DNA of 64,000 bases from Sphingobacteriales bacterium (GTDB lineage Bacteria > Bacteroidota > Bacteroidia > Chitinophagales > Chitinophagaceae): contig JADJGB010000008.1 of the NCBI GenBank assembly GCA_016708305.1, positions 992,001 through 1,056,000 of the forward strand, given 5' to 3'. A program made the translations under genes and the position numbers. Positions 20,954-29,745 of the stretch are shown here, piece after piece. A model generated the notes under the pieces. It was not told the DNA's origin and made no database searches. It worked only from the letters and a program-made list of their open reading frames with translations. Within the stretch, counting starts at the first letter, position 1; every line of letters starts with the position of its first letter.

Positions 20954-21740
20954 GAATCCGAAGGATTCCAATGTTTATAGAACGACAAATGCCAAAAAGG
21001 AAAATACGACCCCTACAGGGTCGCACATTCCCAATCCATATATGTTTTATAAATTTACAATCCCTTCGGGATTATTGGAAATAAAGAATCCGAAGGATTC
21101 CAATGTTTATAGAACGACAAATGCCAAAAAGGAAAATACGACCCCTACAGGGTCGCACATTCCCAATCCATATATGTTTTATAAATATACAATCCCTTCG
21201 GGATTATTGGAAATAAAGAATCCGAAGGATTCCAATGTTTATAGAACGACAAATGCCAAAAAGGAAAATACGACCCCTACGGGGTAGCACATTCTCAATC
21301 CATATATGTTTTGTAAATATACAATCCCTTCTGGATTATTGGAAATAAAGAATCCGAAGGATTCCAATGTTTATAGAACGACAAATGCCAAAAAGGAAAA
21401 TACGACCCCTACAGGGTCGCACATTCCCAATCCATATATGTTTTATAAATATACAATCCCTTCAGGATTATTGGAAATAACGAATCCGAAGGAGTCCAAT
21501 GTTTATAGAACGACAAATGCCAAAAAGGAAAATACGACCCCTACAGGGTCGCACATTCCCAATCCATATATGTTTTATAAATATACATTCCCTTCGGGAT
21601 TATTGGAAATAAAGAATCCGAAGGATTCAAATATTTATAGAATGGAAAACAAGGAAAATAATTATACGACCCCTACGGGGTCGCATATTTTAACAAAAAC
21701 CTGCATGTTCTATAAACATGTAATCCCTTTGGGATTATTT
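20954..21740. repeat. REP-like array, six 132-bp units with three hairpins each
   Basis: Units start at 20954, 21086, 21218, 21350, 21482 and 21614, exactly 132 bases (44 codons) apart; the last is degenerate. Each unit has three palindromes in fixed order: GAATCCGAAGGATTC, CGACCCCTACAGGGTCG and AATCCCTTCGGGATT. Because 132 is a multiple of three, one frame stays open through most of the array (broken by TAG in unit 3), but the peptide has no sign of being a real protein. It starts at the stop codon of the RAYT gene and ends just before hsdMS. Confidence 0.93.
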
Positions 21741-21763
21741 AACAATAAACGCACAACAAAAAT

Positions 21764-24391
21764 ATGTTAGACCAAGAAACAAAACGCAGGATTGATACTG
21801 CAAGAGATATTTTGGTGGGAAAATTACCAAACCCACAAAGCCAAGTTGAGCAAATTACCATTGCCATGATATACAAGTTCATGGACGACATGGATAAGGA
21901 AGCAATGGAATTTGGCGGAGAAGCTACATTTTTTACAGGGGATTACGAAAAGTATAGTTGGACGAAAATATTTGACCCGAAATTGGGCGGATATGAGATG
22001 TTGGCACTTTATGGAGAAGCCATTGTTAAACTTAACCAAAATCCAAACATACCACAACTTTTCAGGGATATTTTTAAGAATGCTTATCTGCCATACCGAG
22101 ATCCTGAAACTTTAAAAATGTTTCTGAAAGTTATCAATGAATTTCATTACGACCACAGCGAGAAATTGGGCGATGCTTTTGAATACCTTTTATCGGTTTT
22201 AGGAAGCCAGGGCGATGCTGGACAATTTCGAACACCTCGTCACATTATTGATTTTATGGTAGCTATTATGCAGCCCAAAAAAGAGGAAAGCATTTGCGAC
22301 CCTGCTTGTGGTACTGCCGGTTTTTTAATTTCTTCCTACAAACACATTCTGAACAAAAACACTAAAAAGAACAAAGGCGATTTACTTACACCTGGTGAAA
22401 GGAAAAAGCTAATAACTAACTTCGTTGGTTACGATATTTCTTCCGAAATGGTGCGTCTGAGTTTGGCAAATATGTACCTCCACGGATTTACTTCTCCAAA
22501 AATATATGAATACGACACACTAACCAGCACCGACCGTTGGGGCGATACATTCGACATTATAATGGCTAATCCGCCATTTATGACACCGAAAGGAGGTATC
22601 CGCCCACACAAGAAGTTTGCAATGCAAGCAAATAGAAGTGAGGTGTTATTTGTGGACTATATTATGGAGCATATTAACCCAATAACAGGTCGTGCTGCCG
22701 TAATTGTTCCCGAGGGTATTATTTTTCAGAGTGCCACAGCTTATAAAGCATTACGGAAATTGCTGATTGAGAAGAACTTTCTTTACGGAGTTGTGAGTTT
22801 GCCGGCCGGACTCTTTCAACCTTATAGTGGTGTAAAGACTTCGATTCTTTTATTAGACAAAACACTTGCAAAAAAAACCGAAAAAATCCTTTTTGTAAAA
22901 ATTGAAAACGATGGTTATAGTTTGGGAGCAAAACGTAAAGAGTTAGCTACAAGCGACTTGCCCGATGCTACAAATTTCATAAATCAATACAAAAAAGATA
23001 TTTTGAATATGAATCCGAAGGATTCAAATGATTATAAAAGCACAAGCGATGCGAATAATACGACCCCTTCGGGGTCGCACCCAAATGAAATGGTATCTTC
23101 TTCTATAAATATTGAATCCCTTCGGGATTCGAAAGTTTCGGGGGCTAACCCTAATAAACAAGCATCTTCCTATGCTAATGCCCAGCTGGTGGATAAAAGT
23201 AGAATTGCAGAAAAGGGAGATTTTAATTTATCAATTGATAGATACAGAATTGAAAATTTTAGACGACAAGTAAAGCATGAATGGGCAATGTTGCAAGAAT
23301 TATGTGAAATGCAGACGGGTTCTCGAGATAAAGGTGGAGCATTAGATGAAGGAATTCCAAGTATTGGTGGAGAACAAATTAGCAGTGATGGCTCAATAAA
23401 GTTTGAGAAAATGAAATATATTTCTCAAGACCATTTCAACAGCTTAAAAAAAGGTGTTCTTTATAAAAACGATGTACTGTTAGTTAAAGATGGTGCTACA
23501 ACAGGCAAGGTTGGTTTTTATAATGGTGATTACAATTTTGCAGCAATAAATGAACATGTTTATCTTTTAAGAACTAACGAAAGAATTAATCCCTTTTTAT
23601 TCTATCATTTATTACGTTCAGATGATTTTCAGAATAGATTGAAAAAATTTGTAAAAGGAATAATTGGTGGTATAAGTTCTGAAATTTCTCAAATTGAAAT
23701 ACCTGTTCCTTCAATTGCTGAACAGCAAGAAATTGTCTCCAGAATAGAGCAATACGAAAAAATAATAGCCGGTGCCAAGCAGGTAGTTGAAAACTACAAA
23801 CCTCAAATTGATGTTAAACCTGAATGGGAAATGGTGGAACTGGGGAAAATTACTACTGTAAAGGATGGAACCCATGATAGCCCTCAATATTACGACTCTG
23901 GTATACCATTTTTAACGCAGAAAAACATTACGGTTAATGGTTTATCATTTGAAGACATAAGATTTATAAAAAAAGAAGACCACGAAAAATTTTATAGACG
24001 TTCTGATGTTGCAATTGGAGATATCCTCATTTCAATGATTGGTGCAAACAGAGGTATGTCATGTATTGTAAATGATTCTCGTATTTTTAGCATTAAAAAT
24101 GTTGGACTAATAAAACCTTCCGAAAGGATTAATCAATTATATCTCTTGAATTATCTTAAATCAGCTGAAGCTGAAAAATACATTTCATTAGTTTCAAAAG
24201 GAGGAGCTCAGGAATTTATTAGTTTGACTGCTTTAAGGGAATTTCCAATTCCATTACCTGACTTATCTATACAAGAAGAAATCGTTTCTCAAATCGAAAA
24301 AGAGCAACAATTGGTAAATGCAAGTAAAGAGCTAATTAAGATTTACGAGCAGAAAATAAAAGACGAAATCAATAAACTTTGGGAAGAATAA
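21764..24391 (+). CDS. fused type I DNA methyltransferase and specificity subunit
   Basis: HsdM and HsdS in one chain of 875 residues. The N-terminal HsdM_N helical domain is followed by an N6-adenine methylase with the SAM-binding DPACGTAGFL (about residue 180) and catalytic NPPF (about 269). A linker (about 416-466) is encoded by a REP-like module. The C-terminal part has two target-recognition domains, each followed by a long helix (SIAEQQEIVSRIEQYE and SIQEEIVSQIEKEQQL), as in a complete HsdS. With HsdR it forms a restriction-modification complex; it would methylate a bipartite site that cannot be predicted. The downstream gene overlaps by 13 bases. Confidence 0.9.
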   Translation: MLDQETKRRIDTARDILVGKLPNPQSQVEQITIAMIYKFMDDMDKEAMEFGGEATFFTGDYEKYSWTKIFDPKLGGYEMLALYGEAIVKLNQNPNIPQLFRDIFKNAYLPYRDPETLKMFLKVINEFHYDHSEKLGDAFEYLLSVLGSQGDAGQFRTPRHIIDFMVAIMQPKKEESICDPACGTAGFLISSYKHILNKNTKKNKGDLLTPGERKKLITNFVGYDISSEMVRLSLANMYLHGFTSPKIYEYDTLTSTDRWGDTFDIIMANPPFMTPKGGIRPHKKFAMQANRSEVLFVDYIMEHINPITGRAAVIVPEGIIFQSATAYKALRKLLIEKNFLYGVVSLPAGLFQPYSGVKTSILLLDKTLAKKTEKILFVKIENDGYSLGAKRKELATSDLPDATNFINQYKKDILNMNPKDSNDYKSTSDANNTTPSGSHPNEMVSSSINIESLRDSKVSGANPNKQASSYANAQLVDKSRIAEKGDFNLSIDRYRIENFRRQVKHEWAMLQELCEMQTGSRDKGGALDEGIPSIGGEQISSDGSIKFEKMKYISQDHFNSLKKGVLYKNDVLLVKDGATTGKVGFYNGDYNFAAINEHVYLLRTNERINPFLFYHLLRSDDFQNRLKKFVKGIIGGISSEISQIEIPVPSIAEQQEIVSRIEQYEKIIAGAKQVVENYKPQIDVKPEWEMVELGKITTVKDGTHDSPQYYDSGIPFLTQKNITVNGLSFEDIRFIKKEDHEKFYRRSDVAIGDILISMIGANRGMSCIVNDSRIFSIKNVGLIKPSERINQLYLLNYLKSAEAEKYISLVSKGGAQEFISLTALREFPIPLPDLSIQEEIVSQIEKEQQLVNASKELIKIYEQKIKDEINKLWEE
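23011..23130. repeat. REP-like three-hairpin module inside the hsdMS coding sequence
   Basis: The same three palindromes as in the array, in the same order: GAATCCGAAGGATTC (23011-23025), CGACCCCTTCGGGGTCG (23061-23077) and GAATCCCTTCGGGATTC (23114-23130). The reading frame stays open and encodes NPKDSN and TTPSGSH as in the array, forming the linker between methylase and specificity halves. Confidence 0.9.
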
Positions 24392-25116
24392 TGGCAAATG
24401 CAATAGACATACTGGAATATTTGCCAAACTCTTACAAAACAAGGGACGAGCAAGATTATATAAACTTCCTTTGGGAAAGTTTTGAGAGTAATTACAATAA
24501 TGCAAAATATCCTTTTGCTTTTATTGCTTACCACATGCTTTACATGAGTTTTGTATATTTCGAGGTCTGGCAAATTAAAGAAAGCAGAAAAGCAGATTTT
24601 GAGAAAGCGATGGTAGGTTTGAGCAATGATATGGAAAACGATTTTATGAACGCTGTTACCCCATTTGCTTTTGTAAAATCAAACGAAGCTCCATTTTTTA
24701 AGTTTTTCAAACTTCTTGGTTGCGACAATTCAAAAATTGGCACTTATAAAAAAAGTGTTGATGACCGAAATAATTCTTCACATAGCAACGGTAAAATATT
24801 ATTCAACGACAAAAGTATTATCGACAGAAAGATTGATGATGTTTTACGAGCAGTTGATGATATTCAAAATCATTCAAAACTAATTATTGAGGAATGCTTT
24901 TCAAAATTCTGAATTGAAAATCACGACCCTGACAAACGACAATATTACGGTGACTTAGACCAGATTAGAGAAATATTGATACATGGAAATTATCTTTCAC
25001 AAAAAGACATTGAGCATTTATTGACTTTTGACATTACAACCCTATCGAAAAGAAAGAACTATGAAGCCATGAAAGGCTTATTTGAAACATTTGTGGAAAA
25101 TTATAAAACAACATAG
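24379..25116 (+). pseudogene. HEPN-like protein in the restriction island, in-frame TGA
   Basis: All-helical protein overlapping the end of hsdMS by 13 bases, so it is probably translated with it. A short RNNSSH (R130 to H135) preceded by Asp-Asp fits the R-x4-6-H signature of HEPN ribonucleases, many of which act in toxin or abortive-infection systems. The frame is open to 25116 except for a TGA at 24910-24912; without it the protein has about 245 residues, with it 177. The part after the TGA also looks coding (DLDQIREILIHGNYLS). Function is inference from one motif and from its place in a defence operon. It could also be an RM accessory protein without nuclease activity. Confidence 0.55.
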
Positions 25117-25416
25117 CCAACGCTTCGTAGTCAAGCACATTGGCAGGTTGTACAAGCCCACGCTAAGACCAAAACCTGCAAAAGAGCTTGCCTACCTCAA
25201 CGCACGGACAGAAAGACAATGCAGCAAAAATGAAAGAAAAATAACGAGAAAAATGAACAACGAAACGCTAACAAAGTGTATATGCCATAAGGGTTTAGCT
25301 TCGCTGAGCTCCCGTTGGTCGGTTCGGTAGGTATTCAAGCGTTCTAACCCGCTCAACCTTTGGTATCGGTGGCAAGGACAGTACTTCGCAATCCCTTACT
25401 GCACATTCACTCGCCG
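25117..25416. other. gene-free right end of the island
   Basis: No gene is supported. The stretch is richer in GC than the coding DNA, with short inverted pairs such as TTAGCTTCGCTGAG. It is of the kind found at the edges of accessory regions in Bacteroidota. No integrase site or transposon end can be named. Confidence 0.4.
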
Positions 25417-25704
25417 GTCGGCAACTAAAATTTCAGCTTTTTCCCAGTCATTTTCGGGTATGAGTTCTTCATTTATAAAGGTCAATCTTGTTGACATCTT
25501 GTCATAGGCCGTTTATAATTTGTCTTCAGTAATCTTAGAGATTTTCAGAAGTTTCTTCCAATGCTTACGGATTTCAAATCGCATGTACTGATTGCTGTAA
25601 AACTCCAGTATATTTTCAGAATTAAAAATCAGGTCACCTATTGCTCCTTGCGAATTGAGCAGACAAGAGAAAATAATGTTAGTGTCAACAATTATTTTCT
25701 TCAT
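25417..25704 (-). pseudogene. PIN-domain toxin, N-terminal fragment
   Basis: Encodes the first 96 residues of a PIN-domain toxin: KKIIVDTNIIFSCLL with the first catalytic Asp, then FEIRKHWKKLL, ending WEKAEILVAD at the island edge. An in-frame TAA at 25513-25515 (after EDKL) interrupts it, but the same frame continues with TAYDKMSTRLTFINEEL, normal for the family. The start codon overlaps the antitoxin stop (ATGA at 25701-25704), a typical toxin-antitoxin coupling. The rest of the toxin is at 17540-17707. PIN toxins cleave RNA; this one is inactive unless the island leaves. Confidence 0.85.
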
Positions 25705-25904
25705 TTGATGAAACGTTTACGATTCTGCTTCCACCAGCCTTTTTTAACTTCTTTTGACAACTTGTTCACCTGCTCTTGTGTTGCTTTTGAATTTGAGGTA
25801 GCTTCTTTATATGTAAAGTAGTCGATAAGTCGTTGCAGTCCGGTTATGTCCACCGAGGCCGGTAGACGAATGATAACCTCATTGGATGTTCTTTCTATTC
25901 ACAT
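25701..25904 (-). CDS. antitoxin partner of the split PIN toxin
   Basis: Small protein (67 codons) upstream of the PIN gene, with its TGA overlapping the toxin ATG. The readable part is SNEVIIRLPASVDITGLQRL, then a Lys-rich tail WWKQNRKRFIK. A strand-helix N-terminus followed by a charged tail that could wrap the toxin is usual for antitoxins. The best ATG (25902-25904) is followed at once by TGA, so the true start is unclear: either an error in this codon or a non-ATG start a few codons later. No family is assigned. Role inferred from operon structure. Confidence 0.6.
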
Positions 25905-26141
25905 ATCTTCCTTATTATGTTGTAAAGTTAAGTAATTTGTACTACAAGGCGGTACCGAACTGTTAGTTTATGGGCAGGATAACATACCTGAACGGGTCTT
26001 GAGCCTGGAACCTGAATCAATAGAATTTTTTGGGTTGAATGTTTGAAGGTAATTAATTTTATTACAGCATATAAAATTATCCTTAATGCAAAGTAAATAT
26101 TATTGTCAGCATCGTGGTATCCTGACCTATCAATTATAAAA

Positions 26142-26180
26142 TAATAAACCCTGAAGATGATTATTCGCTTCAGGGCTTAT
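26142..26180 (-). terminator. terminator of the universal stress protein operon
   Basis: Stem CCCTGAAG/CTTCAGGG extended by AATAA/TTATT, 37 bases downstream of the stop of the 26217 gene. No gene is visible between the antitoxin (25904) and this hairpin. Confidence 0.75.
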
Positions 26181-26216
26181 TGAATTTAAAACCAAAACTA
26201 TAAAAAGAAAAATAAC

Positions 26217-27065
26217 TTACATTTCGGCAGGGATAGCTAACAGAGGTATTTTAGTATGATAACTCATTCTTTCTGTTTTGCTGGGGAAGAATAATCTTGT
26301 CCAGAAACCGGCCTGATGTGTAACCATCACTAAAACATCAATATCATTTGCCTTAATAAAATTCTGCAAAGTTTGTTCAAAGTCAGTGCCGGTCAGATGT
26401 ATTGATGTCAGCGTGTTTTCGTTATAATTATTTTTGAGAAAACTTTCATATTCCGCTATGTTCTTTTTATTTTCTAAATAAACGTCGGTTTTCTCATCGT
26501 CTGTATCTGTGAAAACGCTTACCATCACATTAGCCATGTACAGTCCCGCCAGTTCGAAAACATAATTGAGTATTTTTGGATTTTTCTGAAATCTGTTGGT
26601 AAGGAACAATATCTTTTCTGGTTTCTTCCAGGTATATCCGTTGGGTATCACCATCACAGGTATTTTGGTATTGCCTATTACTGACGAAGTACGGCTACCC
26701 CATATTTTTTCCTTTAGGCCGCTGGCGCCGAGGGTGCCCATCACAATCAGGTCTGATTTTTTTTCATCTGACACTTTTTCAATAGCATCAAACAAAGAAT
26801 AAGTGGAAATAAAGGTATCAACTTCTGTGTTATCCGTTTTCTGAATGTTTTCTTTTACAGTGTCCAGTTTTTTTTCAAGATCGCTCAACATGGTAAGTGT
26901 AAATTCTTTATCTACTCCCAAATAATCAGTTACCAGACTGCTGTTCACTTCATAAGAATGGAGCAAGGTGATTTTTGCCGGAAACACCTTTGAGGTTTCA
27001 ACAGCAAATTCGGTAGCATGGCCTGCAGTATCAGAAAAATCGGTTGGCACTAATATTTTTTTCAT
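26217..27065 (-). CDS. tandem-domain universal stress protein
   Basis: Cytoplasmic protein with two UspA domains (282 residues). Domain 1 opens with KILVPTDFSD and has the nucleotide-binding loop MGTLGASG followed by GSRTSSVI; domain 2 starts near KILFLTNRF and is more divergent. USPs bind ATP or nucleotides and help survival under stress; the exact role is unknown. It follows another USP gene (27085-27939) by 19 bases in the same direction, so the two form an operon ended by the hairpin at 26142. Confidence 0.9.
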   Translation of the reverse strand: MKKILVPTDFSDTAGHATEFAVETSKVFPAKITLLHSYEVNSSLVTDYLGVDKEFTLTMLSDLEKKLDTVKENIQKTDNTEVDTFISTYSLFDAIEKVSDEKKSDLIVMGTLGASGLKEKIWGSRTSSVIGNTKIPVMVIPNGYTWKKPEKILFLTNRFQKNPKILNYVFELAGLYMANVMVSVFTDTDDEKTDVYLENKKNIAEYESFLKNNYNENTLTSIHLTGTDFEQTLQNFIKANDIDVLVMVTHQAGFWTRLFFPSKTERMSYHTKIPLLAIPAEM

Positions 27066-27084
27066 TTTTATAGATTTTAAAAAT

Positions 27085-27939
27085 TTATTCGTTTATAGAT
27101 GGAATTGCAGGCACTGCCAATACCGGCCAGGTGGAGTGCAAGACCATGTTTTTTGTTTCGCTTCTTTCAAAAAGTTGTTCAAATGCAGACTTGGGGTAAG
27201 GAACCATCGCTATCATATCTGCTCCTGCCTTGCTGCAATATTCTTCTATTTCCCTTTCAAAATCTTCACCTTGGAGTAATGCTCCTTCAAAAACTATTTC
27301 GGGATAATTGTCTTTAAGAACGTTGAGATAATCCTGAAGTTGATCCTCGTTATAAATATAATCTGCGTTTTCGTCGCCGTTTGTTTCCTTAAAAGCCACC
27401 ACATGAACCTGAGCCGAAAATATTTTTGGAATTTCGAAGATTTTATTTAGCAATTTTTCCTTTTTTTCAAACTGATTGGTTGCCAGCAACACAATTTCAG
27501 GAGGACAAATTTCAAGAGATGCGGGAATCGTTAGGGCAGGGATTGTAGTTTGACCTACAACTCCCGAAGTAATTGTACCTGTAAAAAATTGTTTTAGCCC
27601 ACCGGCTCCTTTAGTACCCATTACAATAAGGTCTATTTTTTTTTCCTCAGCATAATTTAATATTGATTCTATAACCTTTCCGCCAGACAAAAAAGGAATC
27701 AGTTTTATTTCAGGGAAGACTGCTGTTGCCGATTTTAGTGTTTGCTCCAACTTTTCAATCCGGTCATCAATTATTTTTTTATTGGAAGAATCGGTCTGCA
27801 TGGAAGCCATATTGATGGTCGGCTCAATGACATGTAGAATATGCAGGGAGGCACCGGTTGCCTTCGCAATTTCTGAAGCGTAGGCAATCGCTTTAAACGC
27901 ATTTGGGCTGAAATCGGTAGGTACTAATATTGCCTGCAT
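27085..27939 (-). CDS. tandem-domain universal stress protein
   Basis: First gene of the USP pair (284 residues, two UspA domains). The N-terminus is AILVPTDFSPNA, with loop MGTKGAGG and GTITSGVV. It is a clear paralogue of the downstream gene with moderate divergence, so the duplication is old. Such pairs may form heterodimers; that is inference. No clear promoter box lies directly upstream. Confidence 0.9.
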   Translation of the reverse strand: MQAILVPTDFSPNAFKAIAYASEIAKATGASLHILHVIEPTINMASMQTDSSNKKIIDDRIEKLEQTLKSATAVFPEIKLIPFLSGGKVIESILNYAEEKKIDLIVMGTKGAGGLKQFFTGTITSGVVGQTTIPALTIPASLEICPPEIVLLATNQFEKKEKLLNKIFEIPKIFSAQVHVVAFKETNGDENADYIYNEDQLQDYLNVLKDNYPEIVFEGALLQGEDFEREIEEYCSKAGADMIAMVPYPKSAFEQLFERSETKNMVLHSTWPVLAVPAIPSINE

Positions 27940-28219
27940 AATATGTAAGTTTGTGTTTCAGATTTCTTAGAATTTTATTCACCAATTTTTGCTCAAATAG
28001 CTTTTAGTACAATGAATTGGCTAAAAAAATCTGATAATTTATCATATAACTAAGTTACTGTTACAATTTCAAATTTTCCATGATTGCTATTGCGTTTGAT
28101 GATGATTCTTATCATCTTTTAATAAGCCTGTTAATAGCAAAAACAACCGTCAAAGAACAATTTACATAACAAAGCTAATCAATTTTTGCAGGCGAACGGT
28201 GTTTGCCGTGTTTTATTAT

Positions 28220-28434
28220 CAGGGCAAACGCATCTAAATTCACAAATAGGTAATCATCATTAATCCCAGAGGGATAAAATTATAATAGAATGGGATTGAA
28301 CCCTATTTTACAGAACCCCAAAGGGGTGAAATGTGATCCCTGTGAAATTTTGAACATGACCAAGCGATTATTTCTACTATGATATCAGCCTTTCAGGCTT
28401 GTTTTCAGACTAAAAATTAGATGCATTTGCCCTG
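28220..28434. mobile_element. MITE-like element, copy 2
   Basis: A 215-bp element with the same ends as 11946-12200 (CAGGGCAAACGCATCTAA and inverted TTAGATGCATTTGCCCTG). An 8-bp direct repeat TTTATTAT flanks it (28212-28219 and 28437-28444, two extra bases on the right). Hairpins inside are of the form TCCCAGAGGGA, ACCCCAAAGGGGT and AGCCTTTCAGGCTT. The interior is not the same as copy 1, so only ends and general structure are shared. It occupies the gene-free stretch between the USP pair and the PDZ gene. Confidence 0.8.
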
Positions 28435-28491
28435 AGTTTATTATCTACAGCAGAGATATGTTGATTTAAAGGGTATTGTCTTTATTTAAAA

Positions 28492-28530
28492 TAAAAAAGC
28501 CGAAAGTGACTATTCATCACTTTCGACCTA
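28492..28530 (-). terminator. terminator downstream of the PDZ gene
   Basis: Stem CGAAAGTGA/TCACTTTCG; on the minus strand it ends in a T run. It lies about 120 bases after the stop of the PDZ gene. Confidence 0.65.
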
Positions 28531-28646
28531 AAAAACACTTAAACCATCTTAAATCACAAAACTTAAAACCATGACATACAAATCCTATAGAAACGACTTC
28601 AATCTAATATATTAACAACTTCATAGGCAAGAAGTTTAATTATTGA

Positions 28647-29644
28647 TTATAAATCGGCTGTTTTAATTTTTTTTGAAAATTTTACTTCCAGATTTTGAAC
28701 CTTCCCGTTTCTTTCTATTTTTAGTTTTAGGGGTGTTTGGCTGCGATTGCTTGTCACTATAGCACTAATTGCATCAGTACTGTTGATAGGCGATCCATTT
28801 ACCTCCATAATGATATCGCCCTGTTTTAAACCTGCCTTTTCGGCATCAGATCCGGCAGCTACTTCTAGCACTTTTACACCACTGCCACTTTCCAAATCCT
28901 GAATTTTTATACCCAGTTTGGGAGTCATCGGTCTGCCCATTACAATAACCTCTTTATTATTGTTTTTGTTCAAAGGAAATCCTTCTGTAATTCTTGGTGC
29001 AGGCATAGCGTAAAGACCGGTAACTTTTTTATTGGGTTCAATTGGGAAGCCCTGAACGGTAATCATGGGAAAATCGGGCGATTGCCATTTGGTAAGCTCG
29101 GCTACTACTGTATTTTGCTTTTGGTTTCTTAAAAAAACAACCGAAATCTTATCGCCGGGTTTTTTATCTTTCAATGCTTTTGACAGGTCATCGGGGGTTT
29201 CTATTTTGTTTTGTCAACAGAAGTGATGATATCGCCTTCTTTTAATCCGGCCTTACCGGCAGCGCTTTCTTCATTTACGTTTACTACTTCTGCTCCTTGA
29301 TCTGCTTTTTTTGTGGATACGCCCAGCATGGCTTTGTTTGGTGGTGACACTAATGTCAAATGGCGGCCGGCAATATCAAAATTTTCACTGCCGTACCCCA
29401 AAGCGTCGTAGGCTTCAATATCTTTTATTTTACGTCGTCTTACAGTAATATTGCTGTTTTTATCGGTATTCAGGTCCTTGCCGTTTACCGTTATCTTTGC
29501 ACCATCTACAGTGATTTCCAACTTTCTGTTTTCATCTGCCTTTTTCGTAATAATGATTAGTTCTGCCTCTTTGTTTTTATCAGCGGTTTGGGCAAAAATG
29601 CTGCATGGCAAAATCAGGAGGAATAAATAATAAATTGATTTCAT
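28647..29644 (-). pseudogene. periplasmic two-PDZ-domain protein, one frameshift
   Basis: Secreted protein with signal peptide (ends near SIFAQ) and two PDZ domains: one around AMLGVSTKKADQGAEV with AGKAGLKEGDIITSV, the other around LGIKIQDLESGSGVKV with AEKAGLKQGDIIMEVNG. No protease domain is present, so it is a scaffold or substrate-binding protein rather than DegP. The frame breaks at the T4 run 29205-29208 (minus-strand AAAA, five expected); repair gives SVDKTKIETPDDLSKALKD and a single protein of about 332 residues. Confidence 0.8.
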
Positions 29645-29745
29645 AAAAAGAATTTTAATTAACTACGTTTTATTTCGTAGTTCAAAGATAAGGCAAAACT
29701 CTTAATACGAAATCTTTCGGAAATGTTAAAAGTTTTTGAAGGAAC

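Larger units (their letters stand above)
17708..25422 (+). mobile_element. 7.7-kb type I restriction-modification island inserted in a PIN gene
   Basis: The segment separates the two halves of one PIN toxin gene. The hexamer GTCGGC occurs at both edges (17702-17707 and 25417-25422), as expected for a target-site duplication. It contains a Bacteroidota-type promoter, hsdR, an IS200-like RAYT transposase, a palindromic repeat array, hsdM-hsdS and a HEPN-like gene. The outer 200-300 bases at each end are non-coding and richer in GC than the genes. No integrase and no clear terminal inverted repeats are visible, so the insertion mechanism is unknown. Confidence 0.75.

Noticed and set aside
20940..21770. 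Two repeat proteins encoded by the palindromic array
   Set aside because: The frame is open only because the unit is 132 bases; the peptide is a direct reading of hairpins, with a stop in unit 3 and no start signal of its own.
25082..25330. An 82-residue basic protein at the right end of the island
   Set aside because: It begins inside the HEPN-like frame and continues through GC-richer non-coding DNA; no homology is recognisable.
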